DNA from: Gordonia sp. ABSL11-1
Lineage (GTDB): Bacteria > Actinomycetota > Actinomycetes > Mycobacteriales > Mycobacteriaceae
Direction: 5' to 3'
Assembly (NCBI RefSeq): GCF_030315685.1
Contig: NZ_JASXSI010000012.1
Span: 62,001 to 126,000, forward strand
DNA length: 64,000 nt
Shown here: positions 1 to 9,238 of the stretch, piece by piece
How the letters are laid out: each line of letters begins with the position of its first letter
How positions within the stretch are numbered: position 1 is the first letter of the stretch
The notes under the pieces: model-generated
What the model was told of the DNA's origin: nothing
The model's input: the letters and a program-made list of their open reading frames with translations, nothing else
Databases searched by the model: none
Translations under genes and position numbers: made by a program

Positions 1-934
1 CCGCGCGATGCAACACGCCGAGCTCGTCCACCCGGCCGATCAGTGCCGCGCGGATGTCCGGCGCTGCGTCGGTGGGGCCGCTGGTCGTGGCGGCATCCTC
101 GCCCGAGATCGTCGCGGCGCGCTCAGCGCTCGACGAGACCTGAGCCGTGACCGGCCCTCTTGGTACGTCGAGCGAGGGCGCGTGGTCCAGGATGTCGCGC
201 TCGAGTGCACGCAGGCGAGGTCCCGGATCGACTCCGATCTCGTCTGCCAGCACCCGCCGGGCCTCCGCGATGGCCGCCAGCGCCTCGGACTGGCGACCGA
301 GTCGATACCGGGCGGTGGCGAGCAGGACCCACAGTCGCTCGTCGAGCGGTGAACGGCGCACTGCCTGTTCCAGTTCGGCGACCAGGGCGCGATGTTCGCC
401 GAGGGCCAGTCGTACCTCGTAGGACAACTCCTGTGCCTCGGCCATGGTGCGTTCGAGATGTGCGGCGGCCTCGTCGCGGAAGCGCAGGCCCTCCAACTCG
501 GGGAGCAGCGGCCGATACTCGCTGAGAACCGACTGCAGAAGTGTCGCGGCGGCGACGTGTTCCCCGCCGCGCTGTCGGTCATGGGCGGTGGCGATGTCGG
601 CGAGTAGCCGTCGGAGGTCGATGTCGGCGTCGTCGGCGACGAGCGCGTAGCCGGCGCCATGGGTCGCGACGACCGACGACGGGCTCCTCGGTGCGCGGTC
701 GGGTTCCAGTGCCTTGCGCAGTCCGGAGACGTACGCCTGCACCGACACCTCGGCACGATCCGGCGCCGACGATCCCCAGATGCCGTCGATCAACCGATCG
801 ACACTGACCGGGTCGCCGCCGGCCAGGATGAGCTGCGCAAGGACCGCCCGCTGCTTGCGCGTGCCGAGTTCGACGGTCTCGGAATCGATTCGCGCCCCGA
901 GGCCGCCCAGAACGCTGTACACGGGCCGTGCCAT
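1..934 (-). CDS. SARP/AfsR-family transcriptional regulator (BTAD domain, start of an ATPase domain), 3' part outside window
   Basis: The N-terminus (MARPVYSVLGGLGARID) leads into an OmpR/PhoB-type winged helix and then a bacterial transcriptional activation domain with the typical alpha-helical repeats. At the window edge the frame is still open and reads LIGRVDELGVLHRA, which looks like the opening of an AAA/NB-ARC-type ATPase module. The family is therefore a large AfsR-like activator; its targets cannot be read here. I chose the ATG at 934 because a TACACT -10 hexamer lies seven bases upstream, which would give a leaderless transcript. An in-frame ATG at 958 is the alternative. The gene is divergent from the VOC gene. 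The DNA-binding half is complete and the sensor half is missing only because of the window edge. Confidence 0.8.
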   Translation of the reverse strand, partial: MARPVYSVLGGLGARIDSETVELGTRKQRAVLAQLILAGGDPVSVDRLIDGIWGSSAPDRAEVSVQAYVSGLRKALEPDRAPRSPSSVVATHGAGYALVADDADIDLRRLLADIATAHDRQRGGEHVAAATLLQSVLSEYRPLLPELEGLRFRDEAAAHLERTMAEAQELSYEVRLALGEHRALVAELEQAVRRSPLDERLWVLLATARYRLGRQSEALAAIAEARRVLADEIGVDPGPRLRALERDILDHAPSLDVPRGPVTAQVSSSAERAATISGEDAATTSGPTDAAPDIRAALIGRVDELGVLHRA

Positions 935-1016
935 CGTGGCGAGTGTAGACGGATTCATCGCGCGCCGTCCGGCTTCGACGCCGCGCCCGACGACCACGGC
1001 GACTAACGTGTCCTGC

Positions 1017-1376
1017 ATGAGTCCCTCGGTCGCGATGATCACCATTGACACCACTGATCCGGTCGGGCTCGGCACATGGTGGGCGGCGCAGACCGACGGG
1101 CGGGTCGTCGCCGAGAACGACGGCTTCTTCGTCGTGATGACCACGGCGTCCGGAACGGTCCTGTCCTTTCAAAAGGTCGACGACCCGACGCCGGGGAAGA
1201 ACCGGATTCATCTCGACCTCACCTCCGACGATCCGGCGGCCGAGGTGCGACGGCTCACGGCGGCCGGCGCCACCACGATCGCGGAGCAGGAGATGTCCGG
1301 GTTCGCCTGGGTGACGATGGCGGATCCGGACGGCAACGAGTTCTGTGTGTCCGGCGCGCATGCGGCGGCTGTCTGA
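1017..1376 (+). CDS. VOC-superfamily (glyoxalase/bleomycin-resistance fold) protein
   Basis: This 119-residue single-unit protein has the beta-alpha-beta-beta-beta layout of the vicinal oxygen chelate fold. It opens with ITIDTTDPVGLGTWWA, has a central RIHLDLTSDDP strand and ends with the typical MADPDGNEFCV motif. Proteins of this type bind small hydrophobic ligands or metals as dimers, and many are annotated only as glyoxalase-like. Nothing here identifies a substrate. It lies 12 bases upstream of the DNA-glycosylase gene on the same strand, so co-transcription is likely. I started it at the ATG after the region divergent from the SARP regulator; longer in-frame starts would run into that gene. 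Confidence 0.8.
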   Translation: MSPSVAMITIDTTDPVGLGTWWAAQTDGRVVAENDGFFVVMTTASGTVLSFQKVDDPTPGKNRIHLDLTSDDPAAEVRRLTAAGATTIAEQEMSGFAWVTMADPDGNEFCVSGAHAAAV

Positions 1377-1388
1377 GCCGGTTCGCCG

Positions 1389-1955
1389 ATGACTCCGAGC
1401 CGGGACGAGTTGCTCGCCTTCCGTGATGTGGAGGTCCCCGATCTCGTCGGACCGGGCTGCCGTCTGTTGTTCGTCGGCATCAATCCCGGACTGTGGACGG
1501 CTGCCGTCGGCGCACACTTCGCGCGTCCGGGCAACCGGTTCTATCCCGCTCTGTATCGCGCCGGCATCGTCGACCGCGTGATCGACGCATCCCGGGGGAT
1601 GTCCGACGAGGATCGTGATCTGTTGTACACGAGGGGGATCGGCATCACCAATGTCGTCGCCCGCGCCACCGTGGCGGCGTCCGAGCTGTCCGCGGACGAG
1701 TTGCGCGAGGGTGCCCGACGGCTGCGGGACACGATCGCCACGGTGGCTCCGACGGTTGTCGCGATCGCCGGGATCACCGCCTACCGAACGGGTTTCGACC
1801 GGCGTGACGCTGTCGCCGGACAGCAGCCGGAGACCTGGGACGGGGCAGCAGTCTGGGTGGTGCCGAATCCGAGCGGGCTGAACGCCCACGAGACGGTCGA
1901 CTCGCTTGCGACCGCGTACGCCGCCGCTGCCCGGACCGCTGGGATCATCGCGTGA
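1389..1955 (+). CDS. mug: Mismatch-specific uracil/thymine-DNA glycosylase (MUG/TDG family)
   Basis: The 188-residue protein belongs to the MUG branch of the uracil-DNA glycosylase superfamily, which removes U or T opposite G and starts base-excision repair. The diagnostic motifs are GINPG (about residues 30-34), followed by the RPGNRFYPAL segment, and NPSGLN near the C-terminus (about residues 159-164), which corresponds to the wedge loop. Its length fits bacterial MUG (about 170-190 residues). The VOC gene ends 12 bases upstream. The next gene (DUF503) converges and its stop codon lies only a few bases away. No lesion or missing motif was seen. Confidence 0.88.
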   Translation: MTPSRDELLAFRDVEVPDLVGPGCRLLFVGINPGLWTAAVGAHFARPGNRFYPALYRAGIVDRVIDASRGMSDEDRDLLYTRGIGITNVVARATVAASELSADELREGARRLRDTIATVAPTVVAIAGITAYRTGFDRRDAVAGQQPETWDGAAVWVVPNPSGLNAHETVDSLATAYAAAARTAGIIA

Positions 1956-1962
1956 GATGTCC

Positions 1963-2259
1963 TCAGACGTCGGTCGACGTCAGAATGCGTCGACGGACCG
2001 AGAGCAGTTCGACCTCGGGCCTTCCGGCGGCGAGACGTTCCACGGCATCGAGGACGTCGGTCACATGGGTGCGGTCGGCGGCCACCACGCTCACGCCGAT
2101 GACGGTGCGTCGGTGTGCGTCGAGGTGATCGACCTCGGCCGCCGACACGGAGTACCGGTGGCGGATCTCGGCGATGATGGGCCGCACGATCGACCGCTTG
2201 TGCTTGAGCGAATGGACATCACCGAGGAGGTAGTCCAGTTCTGCGAAACCGATCCACAT
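1963..2259 (-). CDS. DUF503 (YlxP-like) protein
   Basis: A 98-residue protein with the DUF503 signature: an N-terminal MWIGFAELDYLLGDVHSLKHKRS strand-helix with the conserved SLKxKRS element, followed by a ferredoxin-like fold that ends in a basic RRRILTS tail. In many bacteria ylxP sits next to nusA-infB-rbfA, but here it is isolated between mug and the pyruvyl-transferase gene. The biochemical role is not established. The ATG at 2259 gives the usual length. It is 41 bases downstream of the end of the pyruvyl-transferase gene on the other side and converges with mug. Confidence 0.78.
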   Translation of the reverse strand: MWIGFAELDYLLGDVHSLKHKRSIVRPIIAEIRHRYSVSAAEVDHLDAHRRTVIGVSVVAADRTHVTDVLDAVERLAAGRPEVELLSVRRRILTSTDV

Positions 2260-2300
2260 CGTGTCACCACCCTACCCGTCCGCGGGTCGTCGGCGGACGG

Positions 2301-3548
2301 TCAGCGCCGTCGGCGTGGGTAGAGGCGATGGGCGAGCACCCGTTTCGCCGCCACCGCACGGTCGCGGTCGTCGGCGGAGAAGCCACCGGCGGTGGGACGC
2401 GCGGGAACCACGTCCGGGTCGTCGATGATGGTCCAGCGAGAACCGGCGGCGGCCAGCGAGCGGTGTTTGGTGGCGTAATAGTCGGGCCGGGGGATGATCG
2501 CGACCCCGGAATCGCCTGCCGCGGCGGCCACGAGGTGCGGATGGAATCGGGTGCTGATCCAGGTGTCTCCCCGCCCGACGGGCAGCCCGGATCGCCAGAT
2601 GTCGATGAAGGGGACGATCGTCGCTCCCTCGAGTCGGTCGCCGAGGCGGCTCGGGATGTCGAGATCTCCGCCGGGGATGCCCTCGACGACGGTGACCGCG
2701 GAACCGGGCACCTGCCAGGCGTCGAGGATGTCCTCGACGACGCGCGCCAGTGCGTCCGGCCCGGTCATCCCGTGCGCGGTGAAGTCGTCGGTGAGGTCGG
2801 ACTGCAGGCAGAGCGTGACCCCGTCTCGCGTGGTCGGGGACGGGTCCGGGAGCCCGCCGGGTCCGGCCGGCCGATCCAACGCGAGCCAGGCGTCGTCACC
2901 TGTATGCCTCCTGGACCCGACACCCGACAGCGCGAACGACGACGCCTCGTCGCGGACGTCGAACACCGTGAATGCCGCCGCTGCGTCCCGCAGAGCCGAC
3001 CACGCCGGGCCGTCGACCCGGGGAATCAGGCCCTGGCCGCTGGCGAACGCGGTCACGCCGGTCGTGCGGACCAGCTCGGCAGCTGCGACGACGAGTGAGA
3101 CATGGTGCGGCCAGACCTGATTGACGTAGCCACCGCCGAGAAGGTGGACCGAGGAGGCGTTGAGGAAGGCGTCCACGCCTTCGGCCAGCCGCGGCGCAAG
3201 GCCCAGTTCGGTGGCCGCTCGCGCGACCCAGGTCCACGGCTCTGCAGGGTCGGGACCGTCGGCGCGCGTCGTGTCGGACGCGTAGTGCGTCAGCTGCCAC
3301 AACGTGTCGACGAACACCGCATGCGGATGGATGCCGTGCAGCAACAGGCCTGCCTGGCCTGCGGTGTGGCTGTCGAGAATGACGGTGGCGTCGGGCCGGG
3401 TCCGGGCGAGATGCTGCAGCCATGCCCGGGCGATCAGTTCGTCACCGTAGTTCGGATGGCCCGACGGTGCGATCAGGTAGACGACCTCGTCGTCGCCCAC
3501 GCCGCGACGACGACGGCGCAACGAGGGGAGACGACGGGGCACCTTCAC
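2301..3548 (-). CDS. Polysaccharide pyruvyl-transferase family protein
   Basis: The 415-residue protein has the Rossmann-like start typical of the family (VVYLIAPSGHPNYGDELI, with the G-N-x-GDE pattern), a central LLGGGYVNQVWP loop, and a C-terminal TRFHPHLVAAAAG segment like the conserved histidine-containing motif of the CsaB/GumL enzymes. Members move pyruvate from phosphoenolpyruvate onto cell-wall or exopolysaccharide sugars. The start is GTG at 3548 and gives a very basic tail (RRLPSLRRRRRG); an internal GTG about 48 bases in is possible. No glycosyltransferase or wall genes flank it, so its acceptor is unknown. It could also be a family member with a different activity. Confidence 0.75.
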   Translation of the reverse strand: MKVPRRLPSLRRRRRGVGDDEVVYLIAPSGHPNYGDELIARAWLQHLARTRPDATVILDSHTAGQAGLLLHGIHPHAVFVDTLWQLTHYASDTTRADGPDPAEPWTWVARAATELGLAPRLAEGVDAFLNASSVHLLGGGYVNQVWPHHVSLVVAAAELVRTTGVTAFASGQGLIPRVDGPAWSALRDAAAAFTVFDVRDEASSFALSGVGSRRHTGDDAWLALDRPAGPGGLPDPSPTTRDGVTLCLQSDLTDDFTAHGMTGPDALARVVEDILDAWQVPGSAVTVVEGIPGGDLDIPSRLGDRLEGATIVPFIDIWRSGLPVGRGDTWISTRFHPHLVAAAAGDSGVAIIPRPDYYATKHRSLAAAGSRWTIIDDPDVVPARPTAGGFSADDRDRAVAAKRVLAHRLYPRRRR

Positions 3549-3590
3549 CCACGGGATGTTACCGACCGAACCTGGAGGTCTCCGGTGGCC

Positions 3591-4427
3591 TCAGTGGTCA
3601 CCGCCGGTGAGTGCCGCCACGTGATCGGGGACGTATTTCGACAGGGAACGGGGTGGCCGGCGGTAGTTCCCGGAGTCGATCGGCTTCTTCGGGAGATCGA
3701 CCTTGGGTCGTGGGACATCCTCGTAGGGGATGGTCGACAGCAAGTGCGAGATCATGTTCAGCCGCGCGTGTTTCTTGATGTCCGACTCGACGACATACCA
3801 CGGGCTCGTCGCGGTGTCGGTGTGCACCATCATCTCGTCCTTGGCCCGGGAGTAGTCTTCCCACCGGTACACCGCTTCGAGGTCCATCGGACTGAGCTTC
3901 CACTGGCGCACCGGGTCTTTCATGCGAGAGCGGAATCGCTTGAGCTGCTCGTCATCTGACACCGAGAACCAGTACTTGCGCAGCAGGATGCCGTCGTCGA
4001 TGAGCATCTGCTCGAAGATCGGTGTCTGCCGGAGGAACCGGGTGTGCTCGGCGGGCGTGCAGAACCCCATGACCTTTTCGACCCCGGCCCGGTTGTACCA
4101 GGACCGGTCGAACAGCACTATCTCGCCCGGCGCCGGTAACTGCGCGACGTAGCGCTGGTAGTACCACTGACCGCGCTCGCGGTCGGTCGGCGCGGGCAGC
4201 GCGGCCACGCGGCTGACCCGGGGGCTGAGATATTCGGTGATCCGCTTGATCGTGCCGCCCTTGCCGGCGGCGTCCCGACCCTCGAAGATCACCACCACCC
4301 GGGCACCCGTCGTGCGTACCCACTCCTGAAGCTTCACCAACTCGGTCTGGAGGCGGAAGAGTTCCGCCTCGTAGACCTTGTTGGGGATCTTCTGCGGACC
4401 GTCGCCGCCCTTCGACTTCTTCGACAT
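3591..4427 (-). CDS. ppk2: Polyphosphate kinase 2 (PPK2 family)
   Basis: The 278-residue protein is a full-length PPK2. It carries Walker A FEGRDAAGKGGT (residues 49-59), the lid/Walker B segment LFDRSWYNRAG (about 105-115) and the KYWFSVSDDEQLKRF stretch. These enzymes transfer phosphate between polyphosphate and nucleoside di- or triphosphates in the cytosol; class I members work mainly as NDP kinases using polyphosphate. The length and the single domain fit class I, but nucleotide preference cannot be read from sequence. It lies downstream of mdh on the same strand with a 65-base gap. The ATG at 4427 gives a lysine-rich N-terminus, as is usual for the family. Confidence 0.93.
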   Translation of the reverse strand: MSKKSKGGDGPQKIPNKVYEAELFRLQTELVKLQEWVRTTGARVVVIFEGRDAAGKGGTIKRITEYLSPRVSRVAALPAPTDRERGQWYYQRYVAQLPAPGEIVLFDRSWYNRAGVEKVMGFCTPAEHTRFLRQTPIFEQMLIDDGILLRKYWFSVSDDEQLKRFRSRMKDPVRQWKLSPMDLEAVYRWEDYSRAKDEMMVHTDTATSPWYVVESDIKKHARLNMISHLLSTIPYEDVPRPKVDLPKKPIDSGNYRRPPRSLSKYVPDHVAALTGGDH

Positions 4428-4492
4428 GGACAGAGCTTACGGTTCTCCGTGACCGGGTGGGGTCAGACGCGGCGAGTCAGGTCCACCCCGGG

Positions 4493-5485
4493 TCAGGTGG
4501 GCAGGAGGTCGCGGACGGCGGCGATCTCGTCGGCGACTTCGGCGACGGATGCGTCGATGCGGAGGCGGGAGAACTCGTTGATCTCCAGCCCCTCGACGAT
4601 CTGCCACCGGCCGTCGACCGACCGGACCGGGAAGGAACTGACCAGCCCCTCGGGGACTCCGTACACGCCGGGCGACGGCATCGCCGCCGACGTCCAGTCG
4701 CCGTCGGGGGTGCCGAGCACCCAGTCGTGGATGTGGTCGATCGTGGCGCTCGCGGCCGAGGCCGCCGACGACGCCCCCCGCGCCTCGATGATCGCGGTGC
4801 CGCGCGTGGCGACGGTGGGGATGAAGTCGTCGACCAGCCAGGCGCGGTCGTCGGCGAAGTGCGCGCCGGGGAGATCGCCGACGACGGCGTGGAAGATGTC
4901 GGGGTACTGAGATGCGGAGTGATTGCCCCACACCGACACCCGGCTGATGTCGCGTGCCGGTCGGTGTGCCCGGTGGGCCAGTTGGGCGATCGCGCGATTG
5001 TGGTCGAGGCGCGTGAGTGCGGTGAACCGGTCCCGAGGGATGTCGGGGGCGTGGGCGGCGGCTATCGCCGCGTTCGTGTTGGCCGGATTGCCGACCACGA
5101 TCACCCGGAGTTCCCCTCCCGCAACATCGTTCAGAATTGCCCCCTGCTCGGCGAAGATCGCCGCATTGGCCTGCAGCAGGTCGGCCCTTTCCATGCCCTT
5201 GCTGCGGGGCCGCGAGCCGATCAGCAGCGCGAAGTCGGTGCCGTCGAATGCGGCGCGGGCATCGTCGAAGATGTCCACCGAGGTGAGTTGCTCGAACGCT
5301 CCGTCGTCGAGCTCCATGGCGGTGCCCACGGCGGCGGACACGGCCTGCGGGAGTTCGAGAAGACGCAACCGCACCGGCCGGTCGTGTCCGAGCATGGCGC
5401 CCGCGGCGATGCGGAACAACGCGGCATATCCGATGTGACCGGCCGCGCCGGTGACGGTGACGACGGCAGGTGAGTTCGCGGGCAT
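4493..5485 (-). CDS. mdh: Malate dehydrogenase
   Basis: This 330-residue cytosolic NAD-dependent malate dehydrogenase interconverts malate and oxaloacetate in the TCA cycle. It shows the dinucleotide-binding GAAGHIG (residues 13-19), the substrate-binding ARG-equivalent loop [14 protein letters not shown], the GNPANTNA strand and the catalytic histidine in [11 protein letters not shown]. The C-terminal [12 protein letters not shown] and GLEINEFSR are typical of the actinobacterial/mitochondrial-like branch. The ATG at 5485 follows an AAGGATC Shine-Dalgarno; the open frame extends much further upstream but without support. Malate synthase G lies 15 kb away, so the two malate enzymes are not in one operon. 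Confidence 0.95.
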   Translation of the reverse strand: MPANSPAVVTVTGAAGHIGYAALFRIAAGAMLGHDRPVRLRLLELPQAVSAAVGTAMELDDGAFEQLTSVDIFDDARAAFDGTDFALLIGSRPRSKGMERADLLQANAAIFAEQGAILNDVAGGELRVIVVGNPANTNAAIAAAHAPDIPRDRFTALTRLDHNRAIAQLAHRAHRPARDISRVSVWGNHSASQYPDIFHAVVGDLPGAHFADDRAWLVDDFIPTVATRGTAIIEARGASSAASAASATIDHIHDWVLGTPDGDWTSAAMPSPGVYGVPEGLVSSFPVRSVDGRWQIVEGLEINEFSRLRIDASVAEVADEIAAVRDLLPT

Positions 5486-5544
5486 GGGATCCTTTCGCGG
5501 ACAGGCAGGTCGAAGGCAGGTGATGTCCGGCGGCGCCGAGGAGG

Positions 5545-6060
5545 TCAGCGCATCGGGGTGCGCTCGGTGAGGATCACCGTCTGCCGGGGACTGGACAGGG
5601 CCAGGACCGGACCCACCCGGTGCCAGGTGAGCGGCTCCGAGGCGAACCGGGCCAGCCACCGGTCGGCGCCCGAACGTGGTGACGGACAGGCCATCATCGT
5701 CGAAATGAGCGACCCGATCCGCAGTCGGTCGCCGACGGTCGTCGCGCGGCCGCCGTGCTGATTGCATCCGGCGTCGAGGCCGACGCGTTGATCACGGCCG
5801 AAAGTGACGGTCAGCGGGCCGCCACCGGGGATCGCGCCGCCGACGACGCCGACCGAGGTGAAGGTCGTGTCCGCCAGGAGCGGGGACAGTCCGCCCGGTT
5901 CCGTGGGAGGTGGTGCCGGGGCCGGCCGGATGGGTGCCGGGGGGATCGGAGCCGGGGCCGCCGCGGAGAGACCGGGTCCGGTCGTCGTGAGCGCGGCGAC
6001 GACCAGGGTCGCGACGCCGAGGAGGATCCGAACGCTCGGCGACCCGCTGAGCCATCTCAT
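5545..6060 (-). CDS. Secreted META-domain (HslJ-like) protein
   Basis: From the ATG at 6060 the 171-residue product starts [19 protein letters not shown], a signal-peptide-like segment ending in a GLSAAAPAP cleavage region, followed by a proline-rich linker (about residues 28-50). The mature part holds a META domain with the characteristic GCN ([10 protein letters not shown]) and the STMMACPSP motif. META-domain proteins are exported and of mostly unknown role; HslJ of E. coli is linked to novobiocin tolerance. An ATG at 6123 would add 21 residues in front of the signal sequence, which I think less likely. The gene is divergent from the membrane protein at 6164. Confidence 0.72.
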   Translation of the reverse strand: MRWLSGSPSVRILLGVATLVVAALTTTGPGLSAAAPAPIPPAPIRPAPAPPPTEPGGLSPLLADTTFTSVGVVGGAIPGGGPLTVTFGRDQRVGLDAGCNQHGGRATTVGDRLRIGSLISTMMACPSPRSGADRWLARFASEPLTWHRVGPVLALSSPRQTVILTERTPMR

Positions 6061-6163
6061 CCGGTGTCGCGGGATGACATGATCAGTGCGGTACGTGGTC
6101 GCTTCTCCGCCGGTGAAGGACATGGACCCACGGTAGCCGAGCCGGCGGAACGGGCGGTGAACG

Positions 6164-7387
6164 ATGACGGAGACACAACTGTCGACGGTCGCGGTGACCA
6201 GTCGCACCGAATACCTCGGGCGGCGTCACATCGTCGCGGCGCGCGTGGCCTCGGTGTGCATGGTCGCCGGGCTTGTCGCACTGGTCGTGTGCAACGCCGC
6301 CGGGTTGCCCGGCGGCGTCACCGCGACGGTGGTGGCGGTGCTGCTCCTCCTGTGTCTCGCCGCGACGGCGTTCGGGCGGCTCGGACGACGAGGCGCGGCC
6401 CTGCTCACCGTCGACTCGGACACCGTTTACCTCGGTGACGAAGGACGGAGCATCGACAGTCACCCGCTCGCCGGCCTGCGATCGGTCTCGTTGGGCTCGA
6501 TGGCCGAGGTGACCGGGGCGGCAGGATCGGTGCCGCGGGACCTGACGATCAAGGGAGTGCGCACACTCACCGTGGAATTCGATCCCGCTGCGGAGTCGGC
6601 GGACGCCACCCCGGTCCGCTGGCGGATCGGGGTCGTGGAGAGCGACCCGGCAGCTGCCGAGGTGATCAGCCGACTGCGCACCCGTGCGCCGGCACCCCGG
6701 AGGCGGCAACCGGAGCCACACGCCGACCTCTCGGCCGACGAGATGCCCGATGACGACACCGCACCCGGTCCGCTCCCCACCACGGACGGTGGCGGTGATC
6801 CGTCCGAAGAGCCGCTGTCGTCGACCCCGCGGGTCGCGGACGCCGGTAGCGACGAGGCGGCCCAGCGACTCTGGGAGGAGGCCACCCGTCGGCACGATTC
6901 GATCCTGCGCGACTACGGCACCTACGAACTACAGCCGGACATGATGCTGCGGTTCCCCGGCGTCACCGACGTGACCCTCGCACACGTCCAGGTCTTCCAC
7001 GACGCGCTCGACACGGCCATGGCGCTGCGGACCGACACGTGTCCCCGTGAGCGTTCCCGCGCCGACGCCTATCAGCAGTCCGTGTTCGCGCTGCGGCGGG
7101 CGTGGATCGCGTGCGAGAAGGACGGACGCAGGCTGGGCACCTCCTACCTGGAGACCGCCGACCAGGACGATCTGGACATGGCGCTGAAACTGTTCGCACA
7201 TGCGCAGAGCAGCACCATTCCTGCCGAACAGGCCAGCTACTACACGCGCGTCCACGACATCGTCACCACGCTCACCGATCAGGGTCGCCTGCATCCACCC
7301 GAGCCCGCGGTCGCCGAACTGAAAGCCGCCACACGCCGCGCGATCGCGGCCCGCCCCCCGACGTCCCCACGCCGACCGGATCGTTAG
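6164..7387 (+). CDS. Uncharacterised membrane-anchored protein
   Basis: I do not recognise this 407-residue protein. Residues 26-46 and 51-70 form two adjacent hydrophobic helices, and the rest is cytosolic-looking. A PH-like beta-rich part follows (about 80-165), then a charged, proline- and aspartate-rich linker (about 180-225). An all-alpha C-terminal region begins at AAQRLWEEATRRHDSIL and contains the recurring pattern of Trp, Tyr and Arg expected of a folded domain. The gene converges with another unrecognised membrane protein (7424-8962), leaving 36 bases between the stops. No signal peptide and no enzyme motif were found. A structural or scaffolding role is a guess only. Confidence 0.6.
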   Translation: MTETQLSTVAVTSRTEYLGRRHIVAARVASVCMVAGLVALVVCNAAGLPGGVTATVVAVLLLLCLAATAFGRLGRRGAALLTVDSDTVYLGDEGRSIDSHPLAGLRSVSLGSMAEVTGAAGSVPRDLTIKGVRTLTVEFDPAAESADATPVRWRIGVVESDPAAAEVISRLRTRAPAPRRRQPEPHADLSADEMPDDDTAPGPLPTTDGGGDPSEEPLSSTPRVADAGSDEAAQRLWEEATRRHDSILRDYGTYELQPDMMLRFPGVTDVTLAHVQVFHDALDTAMALRTDTCPRERSRADAYQQSVFALRRAWIACEKDGRRLGTSYLETADQDDLDMALKLFAHAQSSTIPAEQASYYTRVHDIVTTLTDQGRLHPPEPAVAELKAATRRAIAARPPTSPRRPDR

Positions 7388-7423
7388 GGTGCATCCGTCA
7401 GGTCGCCGTATGGGCCCTCCCGG

Positions 7424-8962
7424 TCAGTAGCCGCTCTCCAGGAACTGCCCGGACATGGAATAGGTACCGGCGGAGGCTGATTCGCGTGCCAATTCCACCT
7501 TGATGACGGGATCGCCGCCGTGCTGGAAGACCGAGGTCGCCTCGATGTCGACCGCCGATCGGTCGAACGGTTCGATCGCCCCACGCGTCATGGCCTGGGT
7601 CCGCACCGACTCGAACACGCCCGGTCTGACCTGGTCGAAGCTGAAGTCGCCGGCCGAACTGCGACCGCGATAATCGGACAATGCGGGGAACTCGCCGGGG
7701 ACGACAGTGAGCGTGCCGTGGCGGACCGGCGACGTGAATTCCATCAGCACACCACCGCTGTTCTGGATCTGTCCCGCATACATGATGGACGTGTTGTCGG
7801 CGGTCCCGCGGATCTCGAAGCGCCGCAGGTTCGGCTGATCGGTGGCCAGGCCGGCTCCGGTGAACGCGTCCCGGGCGAGCCGGAACGACGTGGTGAGATC
7901 ACCGGGATCGAAGAACTCCGCGACCTGCCCGTCCGGGCGGCCCTGGATCTCGACGTCGGGTGTGCTGTCCGCACCGAACTCCCCGACCAGCAGCACCGGT
8001 TCGCCGCGAACCGGCCGATGAATTGTCATGTCGGCGTATCGGAGTCCGGGCCGGATCGCTCGGAGCCGCGAGTCCATCGTGGAGGTCAACGCGCCCAGGT
8101 CGGTGGCGGCGATCTCGTCGGCACGGAAGGTGTCCGGCCGTCGTTTGGTGGTCGTGCCGCGCCGTGGTTCGTCCCAGCCGCGTCCGCTGTAGTTCGACAG
8201 GGTGATCGCTTCGCCGGTGGCGGGGTCGTAGACCTCCGCGCGCGTGGTGTCGTCCTCGTCGAGGTCGATGGACAGGATGTTCGACGACGCGGTCGGGCCG
8301 AGTCGCGCGATCTGGTCGAGTGCTGTGCGCTTCCGGTCGTCGAGACCGGCCGTCGCGTCATCGGATCCGGACTCCCCACCACCGCCGGACATCCCCGACA
8401 CCGACGGCATCGACACGTCGATGTCCCAGGCCGAGCCGGGCACTCCGAGGAGTACCACGCCCGCGGCGACGACCGCTGCCGCAGGATAGGCGATCGCCCA
8501 TCGCCCGGGCTGGTCCCCGAACTCCGGTGTCCTCGCCGGGGCACGGTCCGGGAGTGCTTCGCCGGGAACCGTCGTGAACGGACGGTCGACGACGCTGTGG
8601 AAATGGCTACGGCTCATCGACGAGATCCAACGACCGCGGTAGGCGGTGTCGTCAGGTGGACGGATGGTCGCGGTCAGCATGGTCGGCTGCATCTCGCCGG
8701 CGGCCAGGCTGCTGCGGGTGATGGCCTCGACCTCGATCGGCACAGCGCTGGTGCTCGTACCCCGGCGGAACTCGGGCAGCTCGGAGACCCGTGAGGGCCG
8801 CGGCAGCACGGCGATGCCCACCACGATGAGTGGAACCCCGATCACCAGGGCGACCCACCAGGCATTGAAGGCTCCGAGGCCGACCCCGGCGGCGACCATC
8901 ACACCGGCCACGCCTGCGCGGACCACGCGCCTGACTGCTCGGTTCCCGGCGGTCCGATGCAT
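7424..8962 (-). CDS. Uncharacterised multi-pass membrane protein
   Basis: The 512-residue product is not a family I can name. Two transmembrane helices lie near the N-terminus ([19 protein letters not shown] and [19 protein letters not shown]). A soluble segment of about 100 residues follows, then a third helix ([19 protein letters not shown]) and a roughly 300-residue C-terminal region with a Gly/Ser/Asp-rich linker directly after the helix. That layout suggests a large extracytoplasmic domain. The ATG at 8962 has a GGGAGGGG Shine-Dalgarno; an ATG at 9019 without one would add 19 residues. It is divergent from secA2, which may or may not be meaningful. Confidence 0.6.
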   Translation of the reverse strand: MHRTAGNRAVRRVVRAGVAGVMVAAGVGLGAFNAWWVALVIGVPLIVVGIAVLPRPSRVSELPEFRRGTSTSAVPIEVEAITRSSLAAGEMQPTMLTATIRPPDDTAYRGRWISSMSRSHFHSVVDRPFTTVPGEALPDRAPARTPEFGDQPGRWAIAYPAAAVVAAGVVLLGVPGSAWDIDVSMPSVSGMSGGGGESGSDDATAGLDDRKRTALDQIARLGPTASSNILSIDLDEDDTTRAEVYDPATGEAITLSNYSGRGWDEPRRGTTTKRRPDTFRADEIAATDLGALTSTMDSRLRAIRPGLRYADMTIHRPVRGEPVLLVGEFGADSTPDVEIQGRPDGQVAEFFDPGDLTTSFRLARDAFTGAGLATDQPNLRRFEIRGTADNTSIMYAGQIQNSGGVLMEFTSPVRHGTLTVVPGEFPALSDYRGRSSAGDFSFDQVRPGVFESVRTQAMTRGAIEPFDRSAVDIEATSVFQHGGDPVIKVELARESASAGTYSMSGQFLESGY

Positions 8963-9238
8963 GCTGGTAGCCCCTCCCGAGCGGCCACGGCCGCTGCCCG
9001 ATCGCAGTGGGATGATCATAGGGTCGCCACGGCGACCCGGGTAGTCGTGTGCGACGGTCGTCGTGGATCGGTGCGGCACCCGATGACCCACCGCGTACCG
9101 TGGACGGCGACCTCGGGGCACCCGCGGTCGGATCGGGCCGGTCGCAGCAGGTGGGACCGGGTCGCATGCCGTGGCCGCGGGGGCGACGCCCCGTCCAGTA
9201 CACATGCCCGACAGGCGCGAGTCAGGAGAAGTGTTTCG

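Noticed and set aside
40..756. Long Arg/Pro/Ser-rich frames opposite real genes throughout the window
   Set aside because: They are by-products of high GC in other frames, lack start signals and family patterns, and overlap well supported genes.
5486..5767. 94-residue N-terminal extension of malate dehydrogenase
   Set aside because: It overlaps the META-domain gene on the same strand and lacks family similarity; ATG 5485 has its own ribosome-binding site.
8957..9238. Upstream in-frame extension of secA2 by about 94 residues
   Set aside because: The extension is Arg-rich shadow sequence that overlaps the divergent gene's promoter side; GTG 9239 has an AGGAG site.
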